NCBI GenBank assembly: GCA_002794735.1
Contig: NBAZ01000056.1
Span: 1-44,612, forward strand
From: Pyrrhoderma lamaoense
Lineage: Eukaryota; Basidiomycota; Agaricomycetes; Hymenochaetales; Hymenochaetaceae
Reading direction: 5' to 3'
DNA: 44,612 bases
Shown: positions 1 through 11,649 of the stretch, piece after piece
Numbering within the stretch: position 1 is the first letter of the stretch
Layout: every line of letters starts with the position of its first letter
Translations under genes and position numbers: made by a program
The notes under the pieces: generated by a model
Told to the model about the DNA's origin: nothing
The model's database searches: none
Seen by the model: only the letters and a program-made list of their open reading frames with translations

Positions 1-190
1 GATATAGTAGTCTTTCATTTCCTCGATGTGAAAGAGATGAGGGGATACTCACAATGACTTATATACAGTATAGAGGGGCCATACATGTATAAGCTTGGGT
101 CATCCCTCACTTTGTTGCCGTTGCCGTTTAACAAGCCTCCTTATTATTCCCCTTGCGTAACCCAAGGGAAGCAAACACATTCAACACATA

Positions 191-846
191 ATGACCTCCC
201 GATTCTTCTTGTTATCTACTATCGTCCTAGCGTCCCTTGTGAGGAGTGCCTTCGGACTTCCCGAATCAGGTCTCGAGCTCCGCCAATCTTCTTCTTCGGA
301 CGGAATCTCGCCCGTACAATGTGCGCTGCAAGGGTCATCCGTGCAATGCTGTGAGACTATAGACCCGGTACGTAGTCGACTGACTTTCTACAGTACCTCA
401 TTTCCCTTTCGTTCTACAAGCGACGACCACCCTCCTTATGCATCTCTAAGACTTATTTGGACTTAATTTCTACTCTCCCTTAAGTTCTCTGAGGTCTCGA
501 GCGTTCTCACCCCTATACTAGAGGCTGCGGGCATCCCAATTCCCTCTCTAGATACTATTATCGCTTTAATTGTCAAGCTAACGTGAGTAACTCCTACTCC
601 CTCCTATGTGCATCTCATATCTCTCTTATTCATCTCTCTTACTCCTTGCTATCAGCCTCTTGGCATAGGATGCTCCCAGACTCTTCTTTGCTGCTCGGCT
701 GTTGTTCCCGTAGGTTTTTTAAGACGTTATGTTCATCTATCTATACCGCCGCCTCTGACCCAATACTTTTTCATCATATTTCTAAAAAGAATCAGAATAT
801 AGGAGTTAACTGTCAACCGCAGACCCCCTCTTATAGGCTAGGCTAG
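191..846 (+). pseudogene. Class I hydrophobin A, single-base frame break in exon 2
   Basis: Small secreted cysteine-rich protein of the class I hydrophobin family, which self-assembles at hydrophobic surfaces of hyphae. I see four exons by analogy with the intact paralogue at 19048-19620: 191-367, 485-582, 656-709 and 790-846. Residues 1-22 look like a signal peptide (hydrophobic FFLLSTIVLASL). Cys44 and Cys53-54 give the C-x8-CC start of the pattern. Exon 3 supplies GC...LLCC and exon 4 NQNIGVNCQP, so all eight Cys are recognisable. Exon 2 is 98 nt, against 99 nt in both paralogues: around 566-572 one base is missing just before the fourth Cys codon, so the frame is lost. A TATATA string lies at 60-65. 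It is either a young pseudogene or an assembly error in a functional gene. Confidence 0.75.
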
Positions 847-1051
847 GCTTTAATAGCTTTTACTAGCTTACTAGCTTACTACTTAGCGACATGTAACAGT
901 ACTAGTAACAAGCACCTCAAATACCCAAGAACAAGAAAAACATGAATCAATTATACTCATTTATATCTCATAATAAAAAAAGAATGAAACGATGAACGGA
1001 TGAACGGATGAGTGAGCCTACTTAGAAAAGTGTCTCAACAGGCTGGCAAAT

Positions 1052-1855
1052 TTACCCAATGTCCAAGTTCTGTGTGTGGTAGATAATCATAATATACGAA
1101 TGATTGTCATTGTCATTGTCAATAACCACCACGTTTACATGCGCGAATTTGCAAAAAAAAAAAAAATTAATAATAATCAGATTTAGATTTTAGGGGCGGG
1201 AAGTTCAAGTTGGGGGCTTGGGGGGGGACTTACCGGAAGAACGAGAGAGCAACAAAGCACTTCTTCCGAGCAACCGATGCAAGGAACTTTATATACGTGT
1301 ATATGAAAACGTCACTCAGAGGTCAGAGTGCTGTATATGAGAAATATTTATGTTGACTCGAAAAGGACTTACAGATGGCTGGCAGTTAAAAGCGACTAGC
1401 GAATCAAGTGGTGGGAGAGGGATTCCTAATAATCCCAGAACACCTTTAAGGAGGTCCACGACGAGAGAGAGCTATATAACGTTTTTTTCAGTTTTCGGGT
1501 CACAAGAAAGAAGTCAAAAAACCAAAAAACAAAAGGGCCTCGTGTCGTGAGTCATTTTTCTTATTAAATTCAAAAACGTTAAAACGTAAAAACGTACAGG
1601 CTCAATCGTCTCGCAGCATTGCACAGTTGAGAGTTCCAAGACGCACACGAGTGGGTTGACACCGTCAGCACCGTCTTGGTCTTGTGCAGATAATGTATGT
1701 GGGACTGAGACGTTCATCGCCGTGGCCGTAGTTGAGTTGTCCGTTAGCTCGATATCACTTGTTGCCAAGTCCCGGTCCCGACCCTTGAATATCGCACTCC
1801 CCTGCACGAGTAGAACAAGTGAAAACAGAGAGAAGTACAAATGAATGAGACGCAT
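1052..1855 (-). pseudogene. Class I hydrophobin C, frame break and early stop
   Basis: Third class I hydrophobin of the window, tail to tail with hydrophobin A. Exon 1 (1855-1598) encodes a signal-peptide-like start (LFSLVLLVQGS) and a longer than usual spacer, then Cys71 and Cys80-81 (C-x8-CC). Exon 2 (1471-1373, 99 nt) ends in FNCQPS. Exon 3 (1286-1234) carries IGCSEEVLCCSLVLP but is 53 nt where both paralogues have 54; one base is missing near its start. Exon 4 begins at 1069 and reads NLDIG, then TAA (1054-1052) where the paralogues have Val, followed in the same frame by the eighth Cys (ICQPV). Alternative donors two codons downstream could restore phase but look weaker. I read it as a decayed or mis-assembled hydrophobin. 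Confidence 0.7.
1153..1166. repeat. A14 homopolymer
   Basis: Run of 14 A in intron 3 of hydrophobin C. No function is suggested; it is a likely place for length error in sequencing. Confidence 0.9.
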
Positions 1856-3473
1856 GATGGGGTCAGAGATATGAGTACTGTATAGACGCTGAAGACTAGC
1901 ATTACTACTTGAAAGGCTTGTTTTTTATACCTTTATTCCACTACCTAGCTAGAGATGACTAGGTTATATGGAAATTTGGTATAAATAGCCCACAGACGAA
2001 GTTGAGTGTTTTCCATTCTGATCCTTAGTTCAGTCTGAGTCTATAAGAGATTCAAGAGGACCGGCTAAGAGGGAAACAAGTACCAACGTATCCAATTCCA
2101 ATACAAAGACTCTTATACTTGCACCAATTTAATTGTCTTCAGATCTTCCACATTATCACGAATCTAAAGTTACTTGCTTACTTTTTTGCGCATATTGACT
2201 AACCGCTATCTGAGCGATGACGAAGACTTGAATTCTTTGTTATGGGATTTGGTCACTAACGAGTTAGGTGCTAGAAAGCCGGTAAGGTTTAAATTCAGAG
2301 AGCTCGCTTAATTTAAGCCCATTTATACATCCTCAGTGATCTAGCCTAAAGATCACCGAGTCATCTCATCCTACTTCAAGTACCTGTAACTGGCCATCAG
2401 TACAGCAAAGAGAAGCTAGTAAGGTTCCCTCCATACGCACCAAGGAGAAAAACCTGAATACAAATTTAGCCTTAGCCTTAGCCTAAGCCTCAGTGCTCGA
2501 TTGTCAATGTCTTGATGTTCTAGGCCTCTAGATCTAACAACGTAGCATCTTGCACCCAAATCAGGACACTAGTACTGATCACAGGGGGGCAGGAGTGAGA
2601 GAAACCCAATTCAAGATGATCCGAGTCCGAGGGGGGGATGTGAACTGAGAACTGAGAACTGAAATGCGGGGAAACCCTAATTAAGAAGCACACGGGATCA
2701 GCGGCCCGGGTAACCGGGGGGGGGGGGGACGACAAGTTTATTATAATTATGGAAGTAGATGTACTAACAGTTAACTAACTTGATTGATTTGTCTAGCTAG
2801 AACACTGAATACAGTGTTACTGATAATATCCAATTCTTCGAGTATGATACACAAGATAGATTCATAGAACTGTTACTCAGAGTAATCAGAGCATCATCTT
2901 CTTTGAATCCTAGCTATGTCCAACTTCTTTCACTTTCCTTTATGGCTACTAAGCTCTCCCCAATGCATCATCAAGTTAATATTTGATGCGTCACGTTACT
3001 TGGAGGATGTGATTAAAAACCAAGCAGGAGATCCGGAGAAACTGTGCTTCACAGTTCCTTTTTCTATTTCCATATTCAGAAGTTTTGCCTTTTTTGTGCT
3101 TGAAATAGGAAAATGATTCCCTGTTTTAAACACCTACTGTCTCACAAAAGATATGGTTACTATTCAGACTCGAAAGTCAGGGGGAAACCGTTACTTCACT
3201 ACGCTTATATTAAATATCTAAATTTGCTTTAAAAGAAAACTGAGTTCTATCTGTTCTCAACAAATTCGACATAAAAAGCTCTAAGCATCTAGCAGTAGCA
3301 GTAAGCACAAATGCACACATCAGAGTCGGACCGAGTCGAATAGGACGGTCCGGGATGGCCGAGGACGGATGGTAATGTGCGCATATATTTAACATTAAAA
3401 CACACATGGCAGCTTTGATCACTTATTTAACTGAAAACAAATCACGTCCCCTGAAGAGAGCTCGTTGACGACG
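1856..3473. other. Intergenic region, no gene supported
   Basis: About 1.6 kb between hydrophobin C (start at 1855) and the dehydratase start. The short open frames here lack domain-like sequence. One stretch on + (about 2184-2281) reads YLSDDEDLNSLLWDL and ends at a possible GTAAGG donor, so it could be an exon relic, but I find no partner exon. A TATAAATA string occurs at about 1980. The rest is AT-rich with no recognisable feature. Confidence 0.5.
2716..2728. repeat. G13 homopolymer
   Basis: Run of 13 G in the intergenic region. It is simple sequence with no supported role. Confidence 0.9.
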
Positions 3474-4921
3474 ATGGGTGTTAAAATTGTTGGCTACGAG
3501 ACACACGACGTCCGCTTCCCAACGTCACTTTCTGGAGATGGAACGGACGCGATGAACACGGAGTGTGATTACTCTTCAGCCTACGTCTCTCTATTCACCG
3601 ATGCCGATGCTCCCGACAACTCCTCTCTAACAGGGCATGGTATGACTTTTACTATCGGGAGAGGAAACGAGATCGTATGCGCCGCGATCAAACTTGTCGC
3701 AGCACGTCTCGTCGGAAAAGAACTCGAGTCTCTCTTTACAAGCATGGGCCAAACGTTCGACTACCTTCTCTCCGACCCCCAACTTCGCTGGATCGGTCCA
3801 GAGAAAGGTGTGATTCACATCGCAACTGGTGCCGTTTGCAACGCTCTTTGGGACCTATTCGCAAAATCACGTAAAAAGCCTCTCTGGAAGCTCGTTGTGG
3901 ACTTTACGCCCGAAGAGGTCGTTAACGCAACGACGTTTAGGTATATCACTGACGCGATCACACCGGCCGAGGCACTTGCGATGCTCCAAGCTAAGGCGGC
4001 GAGCAAAGCAGAACGAGAGGCCAAGGTACGTGAAGTCGGGTATCCGGCTTATGTCACGAGTGCGGGATGGCTTGGGTACAGCGACGAGAAGGTGGAGCGG
4101 CTGACTCGCGAGGCAGTCCAAGCAGGCTTCAACCATTTCAAGATGAAAGTCGGTGCGGACCGTGAGGCGGACCTAAGGCGGGGGAAGATCATCCGACGTG
4201 TCATCGATGACGTATCCCTTCTTCCACCACCTGGCACAACCGCTGCGAGGGATCCCAACTCTTCTGAGGCGTTGAAAGGGAAGAACGCGGGACCGACGGG
4301 TGCGGTACTCATGATTGACGCGAACCAGGTGTGGGACGTTCCTGAAGCGATTGATTATGTTAGATCATTGGCGGACATCAAGCCCTGGTTCATCGAGGAG
4401 CCGACCGCGCCTGATGACATCCTCGGCCACGCAGCCATCAGAAAGGCTCTTGCCCCTCTCGGAATCGGCGTCGCAACAGGGAGCACGCACATAACCGGAT
4501 GGTGTTCAAGCAACTACTTCAGGCAGAAGCGATTGACGTCGTCCAGATCGACTCTTGTCGGCTCGCCGGTGTATCGGAGGTCCTCTCCGTCTTGTTGATG
4601 GCAGCCAAATTTGGTGTTCCTGTCTGCCCACATGCTGGTGGAGTAGGTTTATGCGAATATGTGATCCATCTCTCTCTCATCGACTATATCGCTATTTCTG
4701 GTTCAATGGAGCGTAATGTTCTCGAATTTGTGGATCACTTGCATGAGCACTTCTTACACCCGTGTAGCATCAATAAACAAGGCCGTTACAACGTTCCAAA
4801 TAAGCCAGAAGAAGGTTACAGTATCGAAATGTACAAATCCTCGATAGCGGAGTTCGAGTTCCCGAATGGAACGTATTGGAAGGGTGTAGCCGAAGAAAAA
4901 GCAAAACTAAAATCACAATAA
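3474..4921 (+). pseudogene. L-fuconate dehydratase-like enolase-superfamily gene, one frameshift
   Basis: Homologue of the L-fuconate dehydratase / ENOSF1 group (mandelate racemase branch of the enolase superfamily). In fungi the related L-galactonate dehydratase acts in D-galacturonate breakdown, so the exact sugar acid is uncertain. The gene is intronless. The ATG at 3474 is preferred to an in-frame TTG upstream because MGVKIVGYETHDVRFP starts the family N-terminus. Visible active-site elements are the KMK motif (Lys223, Lys225), the metal-binding Asp of MIDANQVWD (about 282), the Glu of WFIEEP, and the His of VPVCPHAGG after the break. A loop at about 250-276, rich in Pro, Gly and Lys, looks like an insertion. 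The frame breaks at 4479-4481: GGG where the family needs one more base to read ATG-EH. Downstream, FKQLLQAEAIDVVQIDSCR resumes in the other frame. The total of 1448 nt is one short of a full frame. Confidence 0.85.
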
Positions 4922-5449
4922 TCACTTTTAGGAATGTGTTATATAACATTGGATGTATTATTATATCAATTTTTATTTCTATACATTGTATGCAATATCC
5001 GTACATCAAGAAGAATGAATGAGTTTAGCTTTATTAGCAAGTATGGTACAGTGTCCTTTACATGTATTTTTACAGCTTGGATTTGGGGAGGATCAAATCA
5101 AGATGATTATTTCATGTATGGGGGAGAGGAAATACTAGATAGATCAGGGGTCAAGATACAGTGAAGTCAAAAACAGAACACGAAAACATCAAACAAGAAG
5201 TATAGTTAGAGGATATACCAACCAAGAGTTCAAAACACAAAACGGTATCCATATACATAATAATTTTTTTTTAAATCCACAAGTCAATTCGATGATGCAT
5301 AATTTTCCGGGGAGGGGTGGAGGTGGAGGGTGGGGGAACGTCTATCTTCGACATTCGCAGGGAACCTGTTATTACATGATGTCGGAGATCAGGATGGAAA
5401 AACAACAATGAGCAAATCAGAGTCCGTGATGGGAGAAAGGAAAGGAAAG
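4922..5449. other. Intergenic, convergent 3' ends
   Basis: The dehydratase (+) and the F-box gene (-) end toward each other here. I see AT-rich sequence and no open frame that looks coding; it probably holds both 3' untranslated regions. Confidence 0.5.
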
Positions 5450-7206
5450 TTATCCAAAGCTCACGATACGTAGCTCGTCGAGCGCCATCCGAAGCTGCTC
5501 GACAACATCCGACGCAAGTGAAAAACATGGTGCTAATCGCACCATCTGTAATCGTACAGGTCGTCTTACAGACCCAATGTCAAAGGATTCCGCACTGATA
5601 TCAGATGTAGGACTGATATTAGGATCGGCCTCATCAGGATTTCTTTGTCCAAGTCCAAGATGACTATAACCCCGCAATGAAGAAGCAGCAGTTTCTCGGG
5701 CCCGTACTACACGAAGTACTTCATGCCCCGTCACATCTCTACATCCACTACCAATACTCAAGATCTTCAGGTTCGGTACCAACCATTCTCCTGTTCTATC
5801 TGGTCTGGATAATATTTCAAATAACCCATCTCCAAGAGTCCCCCCTGGGGGTGTTGCAACCCCTAGCGCTTCAAGATGATTAAGCGCGTGCAATGCTCTG
5901 ACGAGAGCTATTAAAGCCGGTCCGTCAGAAAGACATGGGCAACAACGGAGTTCGAAATGTCGTAGCAGGGGCAGACGCCCACTATTGGCTGCTTCTGTGA
6001 GGCGTGTTAACCAGCCCAGTGGATCGCCCATTGAGTAGGATTCACTGGATGAAGAAGAGCTGTCCATTTGGACGGCTAGTCGAACTAGAGAAGGGAGAGA
6101 AACAGCATCGAACAGGAGTGAGATGTTTGCACCGTCTACGGAAGAGAGGGCAATATCCGTGAGCATCGGTACAGGGACGCGTATAGGCGATCGAGAGAAG
6201 AGGGATTCCATGCTATCTATATTAAATGCTACACTCTGCAAGCGTACATCTTCTAAGACTTCTGAGCATGAGAGCGCATTCAGATAGTCTCGGAGTCTAA
6301 TACAGATACGAGTTTGGTTGCCGTGCGAATGGTGATGATGCACAAATCTAGCGTCCTTTACGACATGAAGAACACGTAATGCTGGCAGTTGAGTATTGCT
6401 GAATACACAAGCTAGAGCAGTTTGCTCAAGGGTCACTTTTTCCAGTCGAGGGAATGCACCACTCAAAAGTGGTATAGGGGTTGCATCTTCGGAAGGATCA
6501 ACCTTAAGTGTGACTGACTCTAGTGATTCATTGATGCGTCCTTCTGCGCATGCAGTTGAAACCACAGATAACCATTCCCAGTCTTGTGAGCAGATACGGA
6601 GTGAGAAACAACGGTGGAGATGAGGAGTCAACTCCTTCATAAGTGAGCAGGCATCATTTAGACCTTCGCAGTATCGGAAATCCAAGTCAACGGAGATCTT
6701 TGCGGCACCGGCTCGCTCCATGTAGATTCTAATCTTGCGAATCATTGCCTGAATACGACCGTACGACCATGTGCTATCAAGTCGGACATAAGACCAAAGT
6801 TGAGGTGTTTCAAGAGCCAAGGTACGCCATTGCTTGGACACAAGAGAGAGATAATTGACAAGTTGTGGATCTTCGTGCACTCCGAGCTCAAAGACACGAC
6901 TTAGTATCTCAGAGGGGACTCGATTAATTAGCGCACGATCGGATAGAACTTGCTCGCGCCTTATTCGCAGAGAATCCAGTTCTTCTTCAAGTTTCCTGAT
7001 ACGTTCATCTATCTGAACAACTTCTTCGTGCATAGGGCGAGGATCGCTGTATCAAAATGGACTTATTTATAGTTTGATACGCCAGAGATAGATCATACTT
7101 ACAGCTCATTCAAGCTAATATCGGGGAAATCCTCCTCGGATGGAGAAAGTGACACTGACTGTTCAAATGGTGTCCAATCCCAAGTAACTGTGCGTGGATT
7201 GGCCAT
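5450..7206 (-). CDS. F-box protein (F-box-like plus leucine-rich C-terminal region)
   Basis: Predicted substrate adaptor of an SCF ubiquitin ligase: the F-box would bind Skp1 and the long C-terminal region would choose the target. There are two exons. Exon 1 (7206-7103) begins MANPRTVTWDWTPFEQ, and exon 2 (7046-5450) joins in phase 2 through a 56-nt intron. The protein is about 565 aa. Residues about 38-63 form a short coiled coil (HEEVVQIDERIRKLEEELDS). The F-box follows at about 70-120 (INRVPSEILSRVFELG, then LSLVSKQWRTLALETPQLW). The rest is Leu-rich with weak repeats of the fungal F-box/LRR type. This is a typical member of a family that is large in Agaricomycetes; the target cannot be deduced. 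It shares a divergent upstream region with the kinase-WD40 gene at 8158. Confidence 0.85.
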
Positions 7207-8157
7207 GATGTGAAGTCTAACAAAGGACTATTAGATGATATGAGGGCAGGGAGCAGAGATAGAAGATTAGATGGTATTCCAATTAAATGATTTTATATAC
7301 TTGCCTTGAGGCATGTATAAGTACAACTATGCTGTGCAAATTCAGAATTCCTTGGTCACAGTTTAAGTCTTCCGCATATACCACTATTACACCTTACAGG
7401 AGTCCTTATGATATCAGCGTGAATAATATCGCCTCTTCTGAGTACTGAGTACTCTAGGGGGGGTGGAGATTCGAATGGTGGTCGTTAAAACGGAGTTATG
7501 AGTTAGATGCCAGACCGTTTAAAGGATAACTGCACTTGTGCGCATGAGTTGATCAAGAAGTACTCAAATGTAGGAAAATATAAGTGCGCTTACGGAGTGA
7601 GAGGCACCAGTTACTTCTGAGATATGCAAACAACTATGAGTAGCGCTCCTTTGGCTACCAGCACAACTTATTCACCTTTGGAGGTTCAGGCACGGGCACT
7701 GTAATAGTGTCGCGACTTGGAAGTTGGAGGAGCGTGACTGGATATCAACACGTGTTTCTATCCTAATTGGGCACATTGTCCCTGAAACTACGGGTCTTAA
7801 GTAATCACTGATTCTTCGCTTCAAAGCCACTTTAAGTGTATGATGTTTGTTCAGCATGTCGTCACACTAGTGAGAAACTAGCTCGTCAAACAACGATAGC
7901 ACTTGATAAGAGCTGTGAAAAAAATGCTTAGCACTCGGCGCACACGATTCTGAAAGTCTGAATATGACTTCTTCTATAAAATGTAATCACCGCGCGAAAA
8001 GCGGTGAAGAATTCTGATCTCAACATGCCTCATTGCATCTTTATTCTATCCAACTAGCCCTATATCATAAACTACGTGTGACTCAATAAACTCATCTCTG
8101 ATTTTCACCTCCCACAACTTCTGCGGCTGCGAATAGTATATTGAACTCACCATCTCG
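7207..8157. promoter_or_regulatory. Divergent upstream region of F-box and kinase-WD40 gene 1
   Basis: This 951-bp gap lies between two divergently transcribed starts, so it should contain both promoters. I see no strong individual element and no credible coding frame. Confidence 0.4.
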
Positions 8158-10842
8158 ATGAGCGCATTCCGTCAGTACTTGGAGCCAAATTCACAGGATC
8201 GACTTAACGGCATCTCCGAGCGTATACTCTTCCATTTAAGACACCTTGATCTCTCGGAATATGTAAATCTCGAGGGTCAGATTGTGAAGAGTACTGGGGG
8301 ATACGGGGATGTTTATCAAGGGGAATATTTAATACCGGGCCAAGGAGCAACTAAAGTGGCTATCAAAAGACTTCGATGCTCTGACTCGGCTGAAATCAAG
8401 TCGGTGAGGTCCTTGAGCAGTCTAGATCCAAAGTTTCTTTGATTCGCCTACTAATATACATGTAGTTATTTGAACGTGAGGTGTATGTCTGGTCAAAGCT
8501 CATGCATGTCAACATCTTACCATTTCGGGGCTATGCTTTTGAGGCCTCGGGTTACCCACTTCTAATCTCTGACTGGATTCATAATGGGTCAGCTTGGAAT
8601 TATGTCAAGTCAACACCGGGATGTGATCTCCTTCGACTAGTAAGTTCTTTTATTCAAAACGTATTAATATCATTAATTAGGCTTCTAAGGTCACGGGAAC
8701 TGCAAGAGGTCTACGCTATCTGCATGAGAACAATATCGTACATTCTGATATAAAATCGGTATGGATGCTACCTATATTCTTTTAAGTTGATTAATGTCTA
8801 TTAAACAGGATAATGTTCTAGTTTCGAGCTCAGGGGATGCACTTATATGTGATTTTGGACTGTCGCGCGCATTTTATAGTAGCCAAACTTTTTCAAGCTT
8901 CACTAGTTTGAAAGGTACAGCTCAATATATGGCTTATGAGCTATACGTGTCTTCAGATTTGCATCCCAAGCACTCAAAAGAAACAGACGTTTGGGCATTT
9001 GGAATGACGGTATATGTAAGGCCAACTCTTCATGATGATGACAGCTCAAGTATAAGTTGTATTCGTATTACAGGAGCTTCTCACTTTAACCCGGCCATAC
9101 CAAGGCTTTCCACAGCCCCGTATTATTCTATCGATTATGCAAAAGGAGCTACCTAAGCTTCCAGATGATTGGAGCTCTACAGATTATCCAAAGTCTGACG
9201 TCGTAGATATTCTCTGGAGGGTATGTCAAGGGTGTTGGAATCATGACCCAACGAGAAGATTATCCATATCTGCAATAATGTATATGCTTGAACTTGATAC
9301 GCTTGAACACAGCACAGTGAGTGAATTTCAGGTCCCTAACGGGCCAACGAATACAGTATCGAATACAGAAGGTACCCTTCGTCCAAGTGGCGCTCCACAA
9401 ATCGCTCGATTGGAACCTACAGAAGAATGGCCAGTTCAATACTCTGGAAAAATACAGCAAGTGTTACATGTTGACAACCTCACTACAATCAAACACAGTG
9501 TTAGGGGCTCAGCAAGGTAAGTTATATATACAGTTTTCAGTATTCAGTCATGATGCTAAGTTCTAATATTGACTTCCCAGACCGATAATATGCCTACGCA
9601 TCTCTAATGATGATAAGAATGTTGCTCTTGTCAGCGCAAAATCTAAGGTCGTGTACTTCTATGAAGTTCTAACAGGCAGAAAACTCTTGTAAGGCTATCA
9701 AAACGTATCATTAAATATATTGACGCTGACAGTATTCAAAGCGAATTGAGTGATACTAACAGCTCAGATATACTCGCTCTGAGCTTTAATGCTGCAGGAG
9801 ACTCATTATGCTCAGGTGATGCAAGCGGTCGAATAAAGGTAATCCCTTTCTAGCTAGCCATTTTGAAACTAGCTAGAGAAATTTTTTTGCCACATGTAGA
9901 TATGGTCATTAGCTGATCACAAAGTCTCCCGTATTCTCAAAGGTCATAATGGTCCTATTAAGATCCTTAGTCACAGCGAAAGTGGTAAACTCCTTTCTTG
10001 CTCTAACGGAGGAGATGGGACGTTTCGCATTTGGGAACCGCATACTGGAAAGCAAGTAATATTAGAAGATAAACAAATTATCATAGCAGCTGCTTTCTCT
10101 TCAGAAGGTCTGTTTGTAGCTGCCCATCTGGCATCCAACAATACGATGATCTGGGATCTCAATACAAAGCAGATTGTCAAAACCATCCAACTTGGTTTTG
10201 TACTCTTTGAGAACACTATATCGCTTTCATTCTCCTATAACAATACATATCTTTACGTGAACGGGGTCGATGGGGTAATAAGACGATATGATGTCGAACA
10301 ACGTATGTTAACAAAGGGATCTGGTTATCAGTGTATCTTAGATGATATCCTAGGAGAAAATTTCCGGTACTTAGTAACGTCTCGCACTGAGCCATGGAGC
10401 GTCAGTTCAAACAAGAAAAAGATACTGTTTTGGAACCAAGAATCTGAAGAATGGCATTTTCAGATGAGCTGTCTAACTGGCTCTGTCAATGGTGTTGATC
10501 TCAGTCATGATGGAAAGCTGATTGCCGCATACCAAGATGATGGGGTTGTGCAAATAAGTAGGCATTTATGTTCTTTGTTGTAAGTCTAAGATCTAGTTTT
10601 TGACACTTCTCACTAGTAAAGGTATCTGGCCTTTGGGAGGTCTCTTTTCCTGGAAATATGTAAATAATTCACAATTCTTTTGTATTTTAAATATCACCAC
10701 TGGAGAACACACGTTTCATCTTGCAGCAGACAATTTGATTGAAAATTATCGCATTATGATATTTAATGGATCTACATTAAACTATGAACGTAAAAATCCA
10801 CTTAGTGTCACTTGGCTGGATACGAGATTCACCCCATCGTAA
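8158..10842 (+). CDS. Protein kinase-WD40 propeller fusion, gene 1
   Basis: Nine exons with consistent phases: 8158-8403, 8466-8639, 8681-8758, 8809-9015, 9074-9516, 9581-9688, 9733-9838, 9900-10557 and 10622-10842; about 746 aa. Residues about 33-315 form a tyrosine-kinase-like fold: glycine loop GGYGDV, VAIK with Lys70, catalytic HSDIKSDN (Asp163) and DFG (Asp181). The arginine of HRD is Ser, so it is a non-RD kinase. The APE motif is AYE. A Ser/Thr-rich linker follows, then about seven WD-type blades from about 383 to the end (endings such as RIKIW, FRIWEP, MIWDL, QISIW). The family logic is a propeller that recognises a partner and a kinase that relays the signal; substrate and ligand are unknown. 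The gene at 22234 is a paralogue with the same order and shared intron positions in the kinase part. Confidence 0.87.
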
Positions 10843-11649
10843 ATTGAGTGTAGGACCGAACCCCCACGATTTTACTTCCGCTCGTAGGATGTAAGAAATG
10901 GGAGATGAACTACAATTCTGGATAAAACACATAGGAGATTTGAAGGGGTACTTCTCGTGCCCTCGGATAAGATTGACAATGAGTTCCTTTTTAGTATTTT
11001 GTTAGAAATGTATACATCTTTCATTTGTGATCACAGAGTAGATCTACAAGCCAACCTACAGAAACTTCGTGCTGAACTAGGAAAAAGTCTGCGAAAGTTT
11101 CCACCTTAGATTTTCCCGTCCTATTTATTTGAGATAGCAGACAGTATCGAGAATAAAATTCATGAGACCAAATCAAACAAGGTTAGTCTTAGAGTATACA
11201 GACGAAGATACCCTGAGTGTGACCTGGGAGACGTAAGGAACAGTTTCGAGGTTAAGTTTCGGTTCTTCGTCAGTTCGAGATATATCTGGGACTTTTACGC
11301 AGTGTTCCTCTTGAAGAAAGAAAAGGAGTACAGTCTCTTCAAGATTCAGAACGATTTTCTTTCCGAAATTGCCTTCTTCTGTCATGATATCCATGTTCAA
11401 GTACAGATTATAAGAGAGTTACTGAGAACAGTATCGGATTGCGAGTCAAGGTACGAAGGAAAGTGGCAGGAATTAATTATCACGTGTAGCATAAAAACTC
11501 GGCCGGCCGGCCCTGAATATGGCTCAGTGTCCTTCGCCAAAGTCTCGGAAAGCTCGAAGTATTGTATCAATGCATCTTTAAAATATATATCACAAGTATA
11601 AGATATAAAACATGTAAGAGGAGGCCAACTATCAGCTGTTAACAGACTT
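10843..11649 (+). other. Open fragments of unclear origin between two convergent genes
   Basis: Between the kinase-WD40 gene and the P450 3' end, several short + frames look coding without joining into one gene. One runs to a stop at about 11109 (EFLFSILLEMYTSFICDH, then LQKLRAELGKSLRKF). Another lies near 11165-11235 (RLVLEYTDEDTLSVTWET), and a third covers 11302-11601. I recognise no domain. It may be an unannotated small gene with missed splice sites, a relic, or chance. Confidence 0.25.

Noticed and set aside
2467..2490. Telomere-like CCTTAG repeats
   Set aside because: Only a few imperfect copies, internal to the window and reversing orientation; too little for a telomeric tract.
2520..2735. 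Minus-strand frame near the G13 run
   Set aside because: Low-complexity Ser/Pro composition, no domain, no splice context.
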